Positions 31,501 to 40,600 of a DNA stretch of 42,655 nucleotides are shown in pieces. The translations under genes were made by a program, and so were the position numbers. Every line of letters begins with the position of its first letter. The stretch's first letter is position 1. Origin of the DNA: Candidatus Thorarchaeota archaeon (lineage in GTDB: Archaea > Asgardarchaeota > Thorarchaeia > Thorarchaeales > Thorarchaeaceae). The DNA is taken from assembly GCA_029855935.1 (NCBI GenBank), contig JAGSHN010000026.1, forward strand, positions 1-42,655, read 5' to 3'. The notes under the pieces were generated by a model. It did not search any database. It was not told where the DNA came from and worked only from the letters and a program-made list of their open reading frames with translations.

Positions 31501-32070
31501 CTACTCCAGACAGGACCAGCTCTGGATCGCTGACTCGGGGATCACATGTACATTGTCGTAGAAGACCTGACCAGAGTCAAGCACTGTCTTGTTAAGAGCC
31601 ACTCGGAAGACACCATCCTCCCTTGAGATGAGATATCCGGCAATGTACTTGACCGGGACCTTTGTCTGTCGGGCCTGCTCCTCAGACAGCGAGCAACACT
31701 CGACAACCGGGCTGACGAAGGAGACCTCCACGAGCTTATGGCTCTCACACTGGTCCGCACGCCTGAGCGTCCTGGACCTCTCAATGCGCTCGCGGCCGAT
31801 GATGTTCTCGATCTCATTATGGTCATAGTGATATGGCTCGCCCGGTATGAGATGTATTGACGGGGACACGTAGAGGACCCTTCCTTGGACCTCCTCCGTA
31901 GCACCCGCGCCACGATCCACCAGTCGCCTCTCTTGGCTCTCGCCCACTACGAAGCGCACGTGATAGTGCTTGGCATCTACAGACCTCTCTTCTCCGTTCT
32001 CATCTACAGCAACTGTTGCCTCATGCCACACCTCAATGGGGGTAAATGGATTCTCAGTGGAAACTGTCAT
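31501..32070 (-). CDS. Soluble protein of unknown function
   Basis: 189 residues, rich in charged residues and beta-type sequence: TPIEVWHEATVAVDENGEER, KHYHVRFVVGESQERRLVD, VLYVSPSIHLIPGEPYHYD, then a pair of adjacent cysteines in VVECCSLSEEQ and a further Cys in the last residues (WSCLE). No signal peptide or membrane segment is visible. No family is recognised. The ATG at 32070 lies 25 bases from the centre of the palindromic TATA element at 32087-32103, which predicts a leaderless message. The stop is TAG. Confidence 0.75.
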   Translation of the reverse strand: MTVSTENPFTPIEVWHEATVAVDENGEERSVDAKHYHVRFVVGESQERRLVDRGAGATEEVQGRVLYVSPSIHLIPGEPYHYDHNEIENIIGRERIERSRTLRRADQCESHKLVEVSFVSPVVECCSLSEEQARQTKVPVKYIAGYLISREDGVFRVALNKTVLDSGQVFYDNVHVIPESAIQSWSCLE

Positions 32071-32086
32071 TCTCTGTCACTTCACA

Positions 32087-32103
32087 ATAGTTAAATTAAC
32101 TAT
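32087..32103. promoter_or_regulatory. 17-base inverted repeat with TATA core
   Basis: ATAGTTAA-A-TTAACTAT is a perfect inverted repeat of two 8-base arms around one base. Its centre is 25 bases before the ATG of the minus-strand gene, so it acts as that gene's TATA box and may also be an operator for a dimeric regulator. On the plus strand it is about 75 bases before the methyltransferase-like gene, which has its own TATA at 32122-32128. Confidence 0.6.
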
Positions 32104-32121
32104 GGTTATTAGGTCTGTAGA

Positions 32122-32128
32122 GATATAA
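32122..32128 (+). promoter_or_regulatory. TATA box of the ICMT-like gene
   Basis: GATATAA lies about 50 bases before GTG 32176, predicting transcription start near 32150. Confidence 0.5.
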
Positions 32129-32175
32129 GTGTTGCGACCCATCCTGTCATCCGCAGCCTGAATCGCCATCATCGG

Positions 32176-32838
32176 GTGTCTGTCGTGTTCCAATACATTC
32201 TCATCATCAGCACTGTCGTTCTCTTCGGGGCCCTCCACTCGGGCCTCTCAAGTCACCGCGTGAAGTACCGTATCGTAGATAGATACGGCAATCAGACTTA
32301 CTCTCAGGTCTTCAAGTGGATCAGCATTGTCAGCTTCATCATCGCCTTCCTGTCGATTGGCTACTGGGACTGGCTCTACTTCGTCTACGATCCCGCAGTG
32401 ATACTCACTCCGAGATTCGTTCTTGCCACGGTGTTGCTCATTGTCGCTCTCGTCGTGGCCTGGCGCGCGTCAGTGGTCATATCGATAAACTCCGCCGCAG
32501 ACATGCGTAGCGAACGCCTCCCCGACCTCGCCACGGGTGGGATATACTCACGGATTCGGCACCCGCTCTATCTGGCGACCGTGATGATGTTTCTCACGCT
32601 GGCCCTGATATACCCGGATCTCCGAGTAGTGGTCTTCGCACTGGGAATGGCCGTATACACAGTGTTTGGCGCGTATCTTGAGGAGAGGAAGCTCATAACG
32701 TACTATGGAGATGAGTACCTCCGCTACAGGCAGACTGCGGGATTCCTTCTTCCACGCCTCAGACGACCCCGTGTCCTTGATTCTGCTACTGGCTCTGCAT
32801 CATCTGCTGAATCTTTGAGAGATGCCGGGACCTCTTGA
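32176..32838 (+). CDS. ICMT/PEMT-like membrane methyltransferase
   Basis: An integral membrane protein of 220 residues with about five hydrophobic helices. The C-terminal half carries the hallmark of the isoprenylcysteine carboxyl methyltransferase and phospholipid methyltransferase superfamily: TGGIYSRIRHPLYLATVMMF (the R-HP-Y SAM-binding signature), then the helix pair AVYTVFGAYLEERKLITYYG and DEYLRYRQTAGFLLPRL. The methyl acceptor cannot be told from sequence. The GTG start follows a TATA box. Its 3' end overlaps the convergent gene at 32786 by 53 bases. Confidence 0.85.
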   Translation: MSVVFQYILIISTVVLFGALHSGLSSHRVKYRIVDRYGNQTYSQVFKWISIVSFIIAFLSIGYWDWLYFVYDPAVILTPRFVLATVLLIVALVVAWRASVVISINSAADMRSERLPDLATGGIYSRIRHPLYLATVMMFLTLALIYPDLRVVVFALGMAVYTVFGAYLEERKLITYYGDEYLRYRQTAGFLLPRLRRPRVLDSATGSASSAESLRDAGTS

Positions 32839-33226
32839 CCGCCTCGGGGCTCACCTCATACACCTTGCCTCTCTCGACAACGAAGTGTGCGGTCTCGATG
32901 TCGGTTGTGAAGTGTCTTCTGATGTCTTCAATGACATAGTGCAGCTGGACACAGTGGGGACTACCGTCGACCGTCAGAGCAGTGACTCTCTTTATTCCCG
33001 AATACCTCACTATCGACGCAATCTTGAAGCCCGCATGATTGACGTGAATCTCCTCAAGACAGATGTCGAGCACAGCTGGTCCTCCCTCTCTCTGGCGAAA
33101 CTCCTCAACAACCTCTGGGTATCGGGACATCATACAACTCCCAATTAGAAGCAGGTTTCCCGCCTCTCTGAGACGCCTGTCTCCCACATTTGTCCTCATC
33201 AGACACCCATCACAGTCGCAGCCCAT
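32786..33226 (-). CDS. Cys-motif protein of unknown function
   Basis: 146 residues starting MGCDCDGCLMR, so three cysteines lie at positions 3, 5 and 8, with further cysteines in IGSCMMSR and SPHCVQLHYVIED. A metal or Fe-S site is likely. A predicted beta core follows (VTALTVDGSPHCVQLHYV). ATG 33226 is three bases after the stop of the aspartoacylase-like gene, so the two form an operon. I cannot name a family; archaeal redox-type accessory proteins with similar PHC motifs come to mind only weakly. Confidence 0.72.
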   Translation of the reverse strand: MGCDCDGCLMRTNVGDRRLREAGNLLLIGSCMMSRYPEVVEEFRQREGGPAVLDICLEEIHVNHAGFKIASIVRYSGIKRVTALTVDGSPHCVQLHYVIEDIRRHFTTDIETAHFVVERGKVYEVSPEAVKRSRHLSKIQQMMQSQ

Positions 33227-33229
33227 GAG

Positions 33230-34165
33230 TCACCACTTCCTCCGCGGAGCACTCTCCTCATCTCTGTCGCGAATTGGCGTCCGTTCAGCGAGCGGTGCTG
33301 CCACACGTGCGACCACATCACCCTCGAACACATAGGTCATTCGGCTGAGTGCGACCACGGCGCCCTCCTGTGTCGTGACCACGGGACTCTTGTCCTGAAT
33401 GGCGCCCAACGGTTCATTCTGGGACACGACCTCTCCGAGATTGATCAACGGGACGAAGAAGCCCTCCTCTGAGACGTTGACCTTCTGAGCTCTGCCCATC
33501 AGCGTGTTCGAGACCTCCATAGGCTCACCGGACACCACGTTCACGACTCTGAGGAGATTCAGGACGGCCTCCTTTACTTCGACTGCGGCCTGCGGGTCCA
33601 CCTCTCCGCGTCCCCCGCGCATCACAATGGTGAGGGCTGCAATGCCCTCATGTGCAGCCTCGACGGAGAGCGCACCCCTTGTGCCCGGGGACTGGACGAC
33701 AAGAGGTAGTGCCACTTGGGTGGCAAGATTTCGGACGTGAATGTAGTCCCGATGTAGTGCCACCACGTGGCTGACGCAGGACAGGGTGTCTGTCTCTAGT
33801 TGAATGATGTATCGGGCGCTCATTGCCCTTCTCCATATCTCTCGGGCGGTCCTCTCGGTCACGGTGCCTCTCTCGTCACCCGGGAATGTCGAGTCGAGGT
33901 CACGGGAGTCGAGCGGCGAGACCGCGGCTCCCAGCCTGAATGCCAGAGGATTAGCCACTGGGAGAACGGTGACGGAGCCGTCGATTCTCTCCTGTGAACG
34001 TAGTTCTCTCATTATCAGGTAGCTGGCGTAGACATCTGTAGCTGACAGCCCACTCATACCGGCGACCAGCAGAACGTTCGGCTCGTCTCGTCCGTATGTG
34101 TAGAATCCGAGTGTGGTACCAGTCTTCAGGTCAATATCGACAGCGTCAACGCTCGGACTGACCAA
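33230..34165 (-). CDS. Aspartoacylase/succinylglutamate desuccinylase-like protein lacking zinc ligands
   Basis: 311 residues with the AstE/AspA (M14-like) layout: VLLVAGMSGLSATDVYASYL, VTVLPVANPLAFRLGAAVSPLDSRDLDSTFPG and a C-terminal beta domain with FFVPLINLGEVVSQNEPLGAI. In active members the first motif is G-x-H-G-x-E and the second D-L-H-T. Here they read GMSGLS and QLETD, so all three zinc ligands (His, Glu, His) are missing. It is therefore probably not a zinc hydrolase. TTG 34165 is the start, preceded by AGGAGA. It is the first gene of a two-gene operon with the Cys-motif protein. Confidence 0.82.
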   Translation of the reverse strand: MVSPSVDAVDIDLKTGTTLGFYTYGRDEPNVLLVAGMSGLSATDVYASYLIMRELRSQERIDGSVTVLPVANPLAFRLGAAVSPLDSRDLDSTFPGDERGTVTERTAREIWRRAMSARYIIQLETDTLSCVSHVVALHRDYIHVRNLATQVALPLVVQSPGTRGALSVEAAHEGIAALTIVMRGGRGEVDPQAAVEVKEAVLNLLRVVNVVSGEPMEVSNTLMGRAQKVNVSEEGFFVPLINLGEVVSQNEPLGAIQDKSPVVTTQEGAVVALSRMTYVFEGDVVARVAAPLAERTPIRDRDEESAPRRKW

Positions 34166-34483
34166 TGTCTTGTTCTCCTACTGGCGCTGTTCTATCTCTC
34201 CACCGTGTCGAATATGAAGGAGTGTAACACAAAGGCACTCGTGCGAGAGAGCGTCCACACTCGTTCTACGTGGGACAGAGGTCGCTCACAGACCGATTCC
34301 CGACATGGTCAATGTTCGCTGGCCAAAGCTCTAATAAGGGACTTCTCACCCAACTCCGCACGAGAGTGAGCCAGGATGGATTGCGTTCTCAGATGAGCAT
34401 CACTGTTTCTGCGAGTCCTTTATAGAGGGCTCTCGCGTTGGCTCATTCGTGCTGTGGACACACAACAATCATAGTAGAGGCCA
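34166..34483. other. Divergent intergenic region before leuS
   Basis: These 318 bases separate two divergent genes. I see no coding frame. CTTTATAGAG at 34418-34427 is a TATA candidate for leuS, and AGGAGA near 34184 is the ribosome binding site of the minus-strand gene. No T-box-like or other leader structure is recognised. Confidence 0.5.
34418..34427 (+). promoter_or_regulatory. TATA box of leuS
   Basis: CTTTATAGAG is about 57-66 bases before GTG 34484 and predicts transcription start near 34450. Confidence 0.55.
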
Positions 34484-37405
34484 GTGAAGTTGAGTGACGA
34501 AGTGAGCGAGTTCACAAAGATCGAGCAGAAATGGCAGAAGAGATGGGAAAAGGACCACATATTCGAGGCCGACCCAGATCCCACTAGGCCCAAGTTCTTC
34601 ATCACAGTGCCCTATCCTTACACAAATGGGGCACTGCATATCGGTCACGGGCGGACGTACACGGTCGGCGACCTCATTGCGCGGTACAAGCGGATGCGAG
34701 GTTTCAATGTCCTGTTTCCGATGGCGTCTCATATGACAGGCACACCCATTCTGGGCATGGTGGAGCGTATCAAGGCTGGCGACAAGGAGGCCATCGAGCA
34801 GTACAAGCGTGACCTGCGGCTCTATCTGAAGACGGAGGAAGAGGTCGAGGCGCAGCTTGCGAAGTTCACTGATCCGTGGGTCACTGCGAAATTCTTTGCG
34901 GATGCCATATCCGCCGATTTCAAGGCGCTCGGATACAGCATCGACTGGCGCAGGAAGTTCACAACAGGCGACAAGATCTACAATCAGTTTGTCACTTGGC
35001 AGTATCACAAGTTCAAGAAGAAGGGCTACCTCAAGCAGGGCGACTACCCCCTTCTGTACTGTCCGCACTGCGGCAACCCGGTCGGTGAGGATGACCTGCT
35101 GGAGGGTACAAACGCGAAGATCAAGGAGTTCACAGCCATCAAGTTCAGCTTTGAGGATGGCTACATAGTGCCAGCGACGCTGCGGCCGGAGACAATCTTT
35201 GGTATCACGAACATGTGGATCAATCCCAGTGCCACCTATGTCTGGGCACGAGTCAATGGCGAAAAGTGGTTGATATCAGAGTCCGCAGCCGAGAAGCTGA
35301 AACTACAGGCCAAAGAGGTTGAAATTCTGGAGCGTTTTCCCGGCGCAAGGGTCGTGGGAAAGAAATTCAGGGCCATTCACGATGACCGTGAGCTGCCCAT
35401 TCTGCCTGCAGACTTTGTGGACCCGGACAATGCCACCGGAGTCGTCTACTCTGTTCCTGCTCACGCACCATATGACTACATCGCGCTGCGTGACCTCTGG
35501 GAGGATCCCTCTGGGCTGGAGCAGTACGGCATCTCGGCGGAGGATGTCCGCAGCATCGAGATGATCAGTATGATTGACATTGCTGGGTACAGCGAGTTTC
35601 CGGCGAAGGATGCTGTCGAGGCTCACGGGATAAAGAATCAGAGCGAGATTGAGGCGCTGGAGGAGGCGACTCAGGAGATCTACAAGGCCGAGTTCTACGA
35701 GGGTCGGATGAAGGACAACTGTGGTCAGTTCTCTGGACGCCTAGTCCGGGAGGTCAAGGACGATGTCGTCGCCTGGCTGAAGGCCAACAACAGGGCAGAC
35801 GTCTTCTACGAGCCGGACATACGTCCTGTCATCTGCAAGTGTGGAAGTGATGTGCACGTTGGAGTCTTTGCTGGCCAGTGGTTCCTCGACTACACAAGCC
35901 CGGGCTGGAAGGAGAAGGCTCGTGAGGCCCTAGACGGGATGTGCATAGTCCCCGAGATCTACCGGAACCTGTTCGAGGCGACCTTTGACTGGTTGACACA
36001 GCGACCCTGTGCTCGAAAGCGCGGTATTGGCACTCCACTGCCTTTCGACCCAGAGTGGATCATCGAGTCGCTCTCTGACTCCACAATCTATATGGCGTTC
36101 TACACAATCGCCCACAAGATCACCAGCAACAAGCTGAGGCCTGAACAGCTGACTCTGAGCTTCTTCGACTATGTGTTCCTCGGCAAGAGACCAGTCGAGA
36201 AGGTCGCCGAGGAAACGGGCATCGACGTCTCGCTGCTGAAGGATATGCGCGAGGAGTTCCTGTACTGGTATCCGAATGACCAGCGTCACACTGCACCCTC
36301 CCACATAACGAATCACCTCAGCTTTGCCATCTTTCATCATGTGGCCATCTTTCCAAAGAAACACTGGCTGAAGTGCATCAGCTTGAACGAACACGTCAAT
36401 ATGGAGGGGGCCAAGATGTCCAAGAGCAAGGGCAATGTCATCCCTCTCGTCGAGATTCCCAAGAAGTACGGTGCGGATGTCTATAGGACGTACGCGATAT
36501 CTGCAGCTGAGCCGTCGAGCCTGATGGACTGGAGAGAGCGCGATGTCCCAGCTGTGCGCAATCGGCTGAGGCGCTTCATCGAGATAATGGAGAAGTACTC
36601 ACGAGGGGAGCCGCACGCCTACTCGAAGAAAGAGAGGCCTACTATGGTGACCCGCTGGCTTCAGTCGCGTGTCAACTCCATCGTCCGTGACGCGACCAAG
36701 AGTCTGGACGAGTTCAAGCTACGCGACTACGCTCTGCTGGTGACAACGGAGATGATTCGTGTCATCAATCACTATCTGCGACGCAAGGAGGTACCTGAGG
36801 CGGAGCGAAAGGCTGCCATGGCCTATGTGTGCAACATCTGGGTGCGACTCGTCGCCCCAATGACGCCACACATTGCTGAAGAATTCTGGCACAAGATGGG
36901 TCGCGACGGGTACGTGTCACTGGCGTCGTGGCCAAAGTCCGACAAGAAGATGATCGACGGGCGTGTGGAACGGGCGTTCTCTGTCGTTGAGTCGACCGTG
37001 GCGGACATTCGCGAGATATTGAGTCTCCTCAAGGGGAAGAGTGCCAAGAGAGTCTACGTCTATGTAGCTCCTCAGTGGAAGTTCGATGTCTTGGAGAGTA
37101 TTCGACAGGCCAACCTGCCACTGGTGATGAAGGACATCATGAAACATGTGATGTCCAACCCTGAGTTCCGCAAGCGTGGCAAAGAGGTTCAGGCGCTTGT
37201 CACAAAGATATCAAAGGAGGGCAGCCTGTGGGATCACTCTGCAACTGCAAAGGACGAATTCGAGGCCATCTCGGGGTCGTCCGACTACATTCAGTCCGAG
37301 GTCGGTCTTGAGGTGAATGTCCAGTGGGCTGACAGGCCCGAGTATGATCCTGCTGGGCGCGCCAAGAACGCACTCCCCGGGAGAGTATCTCTCTATATCG
37401 AGTGA
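34484..37405 (+). CDS. leuS: Leucyl-tRNA synthetase, archaeal type
   Basis: Charges tRNA-Leu with leucine. The 973-residue length fits the archaeal/eukaryotic LeuRS. Class I motifs are HIGH (52-55, in GALHIGHGRTYT) and KMSKS (644-648, in EGAKMSKSKGN). The CP1 editing domain contains TLRPETIFGITNMW and a late DDREL segment. A zinc-type CPHCG motif lies near residue 190, and the anticodon-binding helices follow the KMSKS loop. GTG 34484 is the start; the motif-proximal N-terminus FTKIEQKWQKRWEKDHIFE is complete. Confidence 0.98.
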   Translation: MKLSDEVSEFTKIEQKWQKRWEKDHIFEADPDPTRPKFFITVPYPYTNGALHIGHGRTYTVGDLIARYKRMRGFNVLFPMASHMTGTPILGMVERIKAGDKEAIEQYKRDLRLYLKTEEEVEAQLAKFTDPWVTAKFFADAISADFKALGYSIDWRRKFTTGDKIYNQFVTWQYHKFKKKGYLKQGDYPLLYCPHCGNPVGEDDLLEGTNAKIKEFTAIKFSFEDGYIVPATLRPETIFGITNMWINPSATYVWARVNGEKWLISESAAEKLKLQAKEVEILERFPGARVVGKKFRAIHDDRELPILPADFVDPDNATGVVYSVPAHAPYDYIALRDLWEDPSGLEQYGISAEDVRSIEMISMIDIAGYSEFPAKDAVEAHGIKNQSEIEALEEATQEIYKAEFYEGRMKDNCGQFSGRLVREVKDDVVAWLKANNRADVFYEPDIRPVICKCGSDVHVGVFAGQWFLDYTSPGWKEKAREALDGMCIVPEIYRNLFEATFDWLTQRPCARKRGIGTPLPFDPEWIIESLSDSTIYMAFYTIAHKITSNKLRPEQLTLSFFDYVFLGKRPVEKVAEETGIDVSLLKDMREEFLYWYPNDQRHTAPSHITNHLSFAIFHHVAIFPKKHWLKCISLNEHVNMEGAKMSKSKGNVIPLVEIPKKYGADVYRTYAISAAEPSSLMDWRERDVPAVRNRLRRFIEIMEKYSRGEPHAYSKKERPTMVTRWLQSRVNSIVRDATKSLDEFKLRDYALLVTTEMIRVINHYLRRKEVPEAERKAAMAYVCNIWVRLVAPMTPHIAEEFWHKMGRDGYVSLASWPKSDKKMIDGRVERAFSVVESTVADIREILSLLKGKSAKRVYVYVAPQWKFDVLESIRQANLPLVMKDIMKHVMSNPEFRKRGKEVQALVTKISKEGSLWDHSATAKDEFEAISGSSDYIQSEVGLEVNVQWADRPEYDPAGRAKNALPGRVSLYIE

Positions 37406-37477
37406 GTGTTCCTCGATATATCACACTGGCCTTGCGGGACCCCAGACTGGCACCAACCTCCATCCCCTCCACTCGTA

Positions 37478-37487
37478 AGATAAATAG
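37478..37487 (+). promoter_or_regulatory. TATA box of the protease gene
   Basis: AGATAAATAG lies about 120 bases before ATG 37603, giving a predicted leader of about 90 bases with no other gene in the gap after leuS. Confidence 0.45.
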
Positions 37488-37602
37488 GGTGCTTTCACGA
37501 TAGAGGCCCATCTTACAAGTCGTGCCCGAGCATGTCTGCCCCTGACTTCTCGTCAGCCATCGACGTGGTCCCCCAATCAACAGGTGTCTGAGGGTCTTCA
37601 CC

Positions 37603-40600
37603 ATGCCACGATCCGGCTTTCGCCCAAGTATGTTTGTTATTGACATCACGGTCTTCTTTCTGATGCAGCTGACTCCGATGGCCGCATCGCAGATTGTTGC
37701 GTCAAACAACGACGCCTATCATCCGGACACTAGTCTTGTGCTTCTCCCCGATCGCTCGGTCGTGCCACAGCCTCCAGGGACTCTCACGCTCACGCCTGTG
37801 AGCGGGCCATTGCTATCACCCGTGAGGGTCATGCAGCCGTCCAATGTGGTCGACTTCGAGAAGCGCAAGGCTGAGATATTCGCCTCCGTGGATCAGAACG
37901 GGAACAAGATTCACGACGAGCTGGACAGCATTGTCAGGGAGCGCGAGGCTGCGGGAGCCGCTGACGAGCCCGTCCGTGTCATAGTTGCTGTAGAGGATGG
38001 CGAGCTCGACCGTGCCACAGGCGAATTCAAGTCGCTTGGTGGCGTCCTGTACCAGAGGTACGAGGGTGCATTCTATGGGTTTGCAGGAGACATACCCTAC
38101 AGCGCCGTGACAGACGTATCCTCACTCTGGGAGGTCGAACTTGTGGAACGCGATCAGCCAATGATGAGGATGTCTGATCTCAGTACTCTGCTCACTGGAG
38201 TCCGGAACTATGTCTGGGACACGCTTGGATACACCGGCGACCCCAACAGTTCAATTGCTGTTCTCGACACGGGAATTGATGATACTCATCCCATGCTCTC
38301 ACCGTACGGCGACCTTGATTTTGCCAATGCCAAGATAGTGGGATGGCACGATGCCACGGGTGATGGTTCGACCTCTCCTGAGGACATGAACAGTCACGGG
38401 AGTCACTGTGCAGGTATTGCTGCTGGTAAGGAATACGCCTCAGAGACTGGTGACGGCCGTATTCAGACGACGTGGGGAATCAAGTATCCGTACTCCTCGC
38501 TCAGCGGAGGAGCGTCAGGCTATTTTGTCTATTACATTGACGTGAAGTCGCCTGGCCTTGTGGAGGTCAAGACCCTCTGGAGCGGCACCTCCGGAGTGAT
38601 GAGCAATGATGTCATCCTCAGAACACCTAACGGGACCTACGCCGACCACGTCGTCAGCTCCGCATCGCAGAGGGATCTGAGCGCGCTGGCTAATGCCACG
38701 GATATTGGGTTGTGGTCCGTGTGGATTCACGTGTCATTTCCTTCTGGCCTGAATCAGGAGTTCCGTGCCACTGGCGTCAATACCTATCCCTACGACTCGC
38801 CAACCGACGGTCATCTGCGATTCAGTGGAGTCGCCCCTGACACAAAACTGGTCAGTGTGAAGGTCTTTGACAACACTGGTTCCGGCTCGTCGACGGACTT
38901 GGTCAACGGCCTCGACTGGGTGTATAACAATGCGGAAAAATATCACATCACTGTGGCATCGATGAGCCTTGGATTCTCGGATACCGTTGCCTCAGTCGAC
39001 TCGGCCACCGCGAAGCTTGTCTCGAAGGGAATAGTCACCTGTGTCAGTGCCGGCAACGACGGGCAGGGCGCCAACAACATCAATACGCCCGGGCATGTCG
39101 ATGAGGTGATCTGTGTTGGTGCCACTGGCGATCACAATCAGGTGACATCCTACTCATCTCAAGGTCCTGGTCATCTCAACACCCAGAAGCCTGACCTCGT
39201 CGCTCCGGGTGGCGTGTCCTCACAGGGCGCGATTCTCTCTGTCGACTCCAATGACCAGGAGGCGGACGGTGCGTTCTCTGAGCAGCAGCCGAATGATATG
39301 GCAATAATGCAGGGAACGTCAATGTCATGTCCGTATGTCGCTGGCCTTGCAGCACTCCTTGTTGATGCGATGGGCGGGTACAGTAGCTGGACCTATGATA
39401 GCACCGCGAATCCGTTCACCGTGAAACAGATACTGATGATGACGAGCTACGAGGTATGGTCACACGACCGCGGAGGGAAGGATGTCGTTGAGGGCTATGG
39501 TCGTGTCTGTGCTGATGCTGCTCTCGAGGCGTACCTCTACGAGCATGTCATCGGCACCGCCGAGACTGGGACAATCGTGACTGGCGATGCCGGCCGCAAG
39601 GCTTGGGCCCGACATATGTCTCTCACGGCGGGGACCATCTACACGTTCGATCTTGATGTACCTGCGATGGCCGACTTTGACCTCTTCCTATATGACGGGG
39701 CCTACGACACGTATGGGGAGCCCGTCCTACTTCGTCGATCGATCAACTTCGCCCCTGGTGCCTCAGAGCACATAACATTCACCCCCTCGACCAGTGGCAC
39801 GTATTACATCGTAGTGAAGTACGTGACTGGAGAGGGCGGTACATTTACTCTCTCCAGTCGGTCTGGCACGTCGTTCCCATCGGTGAGCTTCAACAACCCC
39901 GCAGAGAATGATGTCCTTACTGGCTCTCTGACCGTTCAGGTGTCAGCCAGTGGAACTGGCCTCTCGTCTGTCGAGCTCAGGTTCTGGAACGACACGTGGA
40001 TTGACATAACGAGTGGCTACAACTCTGGCACGGGCTACTACGAGTACACTATGAATGTGTCCTGCATCGAGACGGGAAATGTGACGTTCGTCGCACGTGC
40101 AACGTCGCCGAGTGGAACAAGCTATGCCTCTGTCAACGTGTACGTGTCTACGTCGAGTCCGCAGATTCTCCTAGTCGATGATGACAATGGTGCCTCCTAT
40201 GAGAGCTACTACAAGGCCGCATTGGAGGATCTGGGGCTCAAGGAGAACGTCGCATATGATGTGTGGACAGTGTCCTCGGATGGATCTCCCTCTGCATCAA
40301 AGCTTCAATCCTACGTGATAGTCATATGGTTCACGTCTGACGACTATCAGACAACACTCTCCGACACTGATAGGGCCAACCTGCAGACCTTCCTCAATGG
40401 AGGCGGCAAGCTGTTCATCTCGGGTCAGGACATAGGATACGACTCGTCAAACAGTAACTGGGAATCATGGATTCAGACCTACCTCCACGGCGACTATGCC
40501 AACAATGACGACACGAACGGCAACGCGGTCAATGGTGTGGCGGGTGATGCTGTGTTTGATGGGGTCAGCTACTCTCTTGGCGATGGAGATGGCGGTGGCA

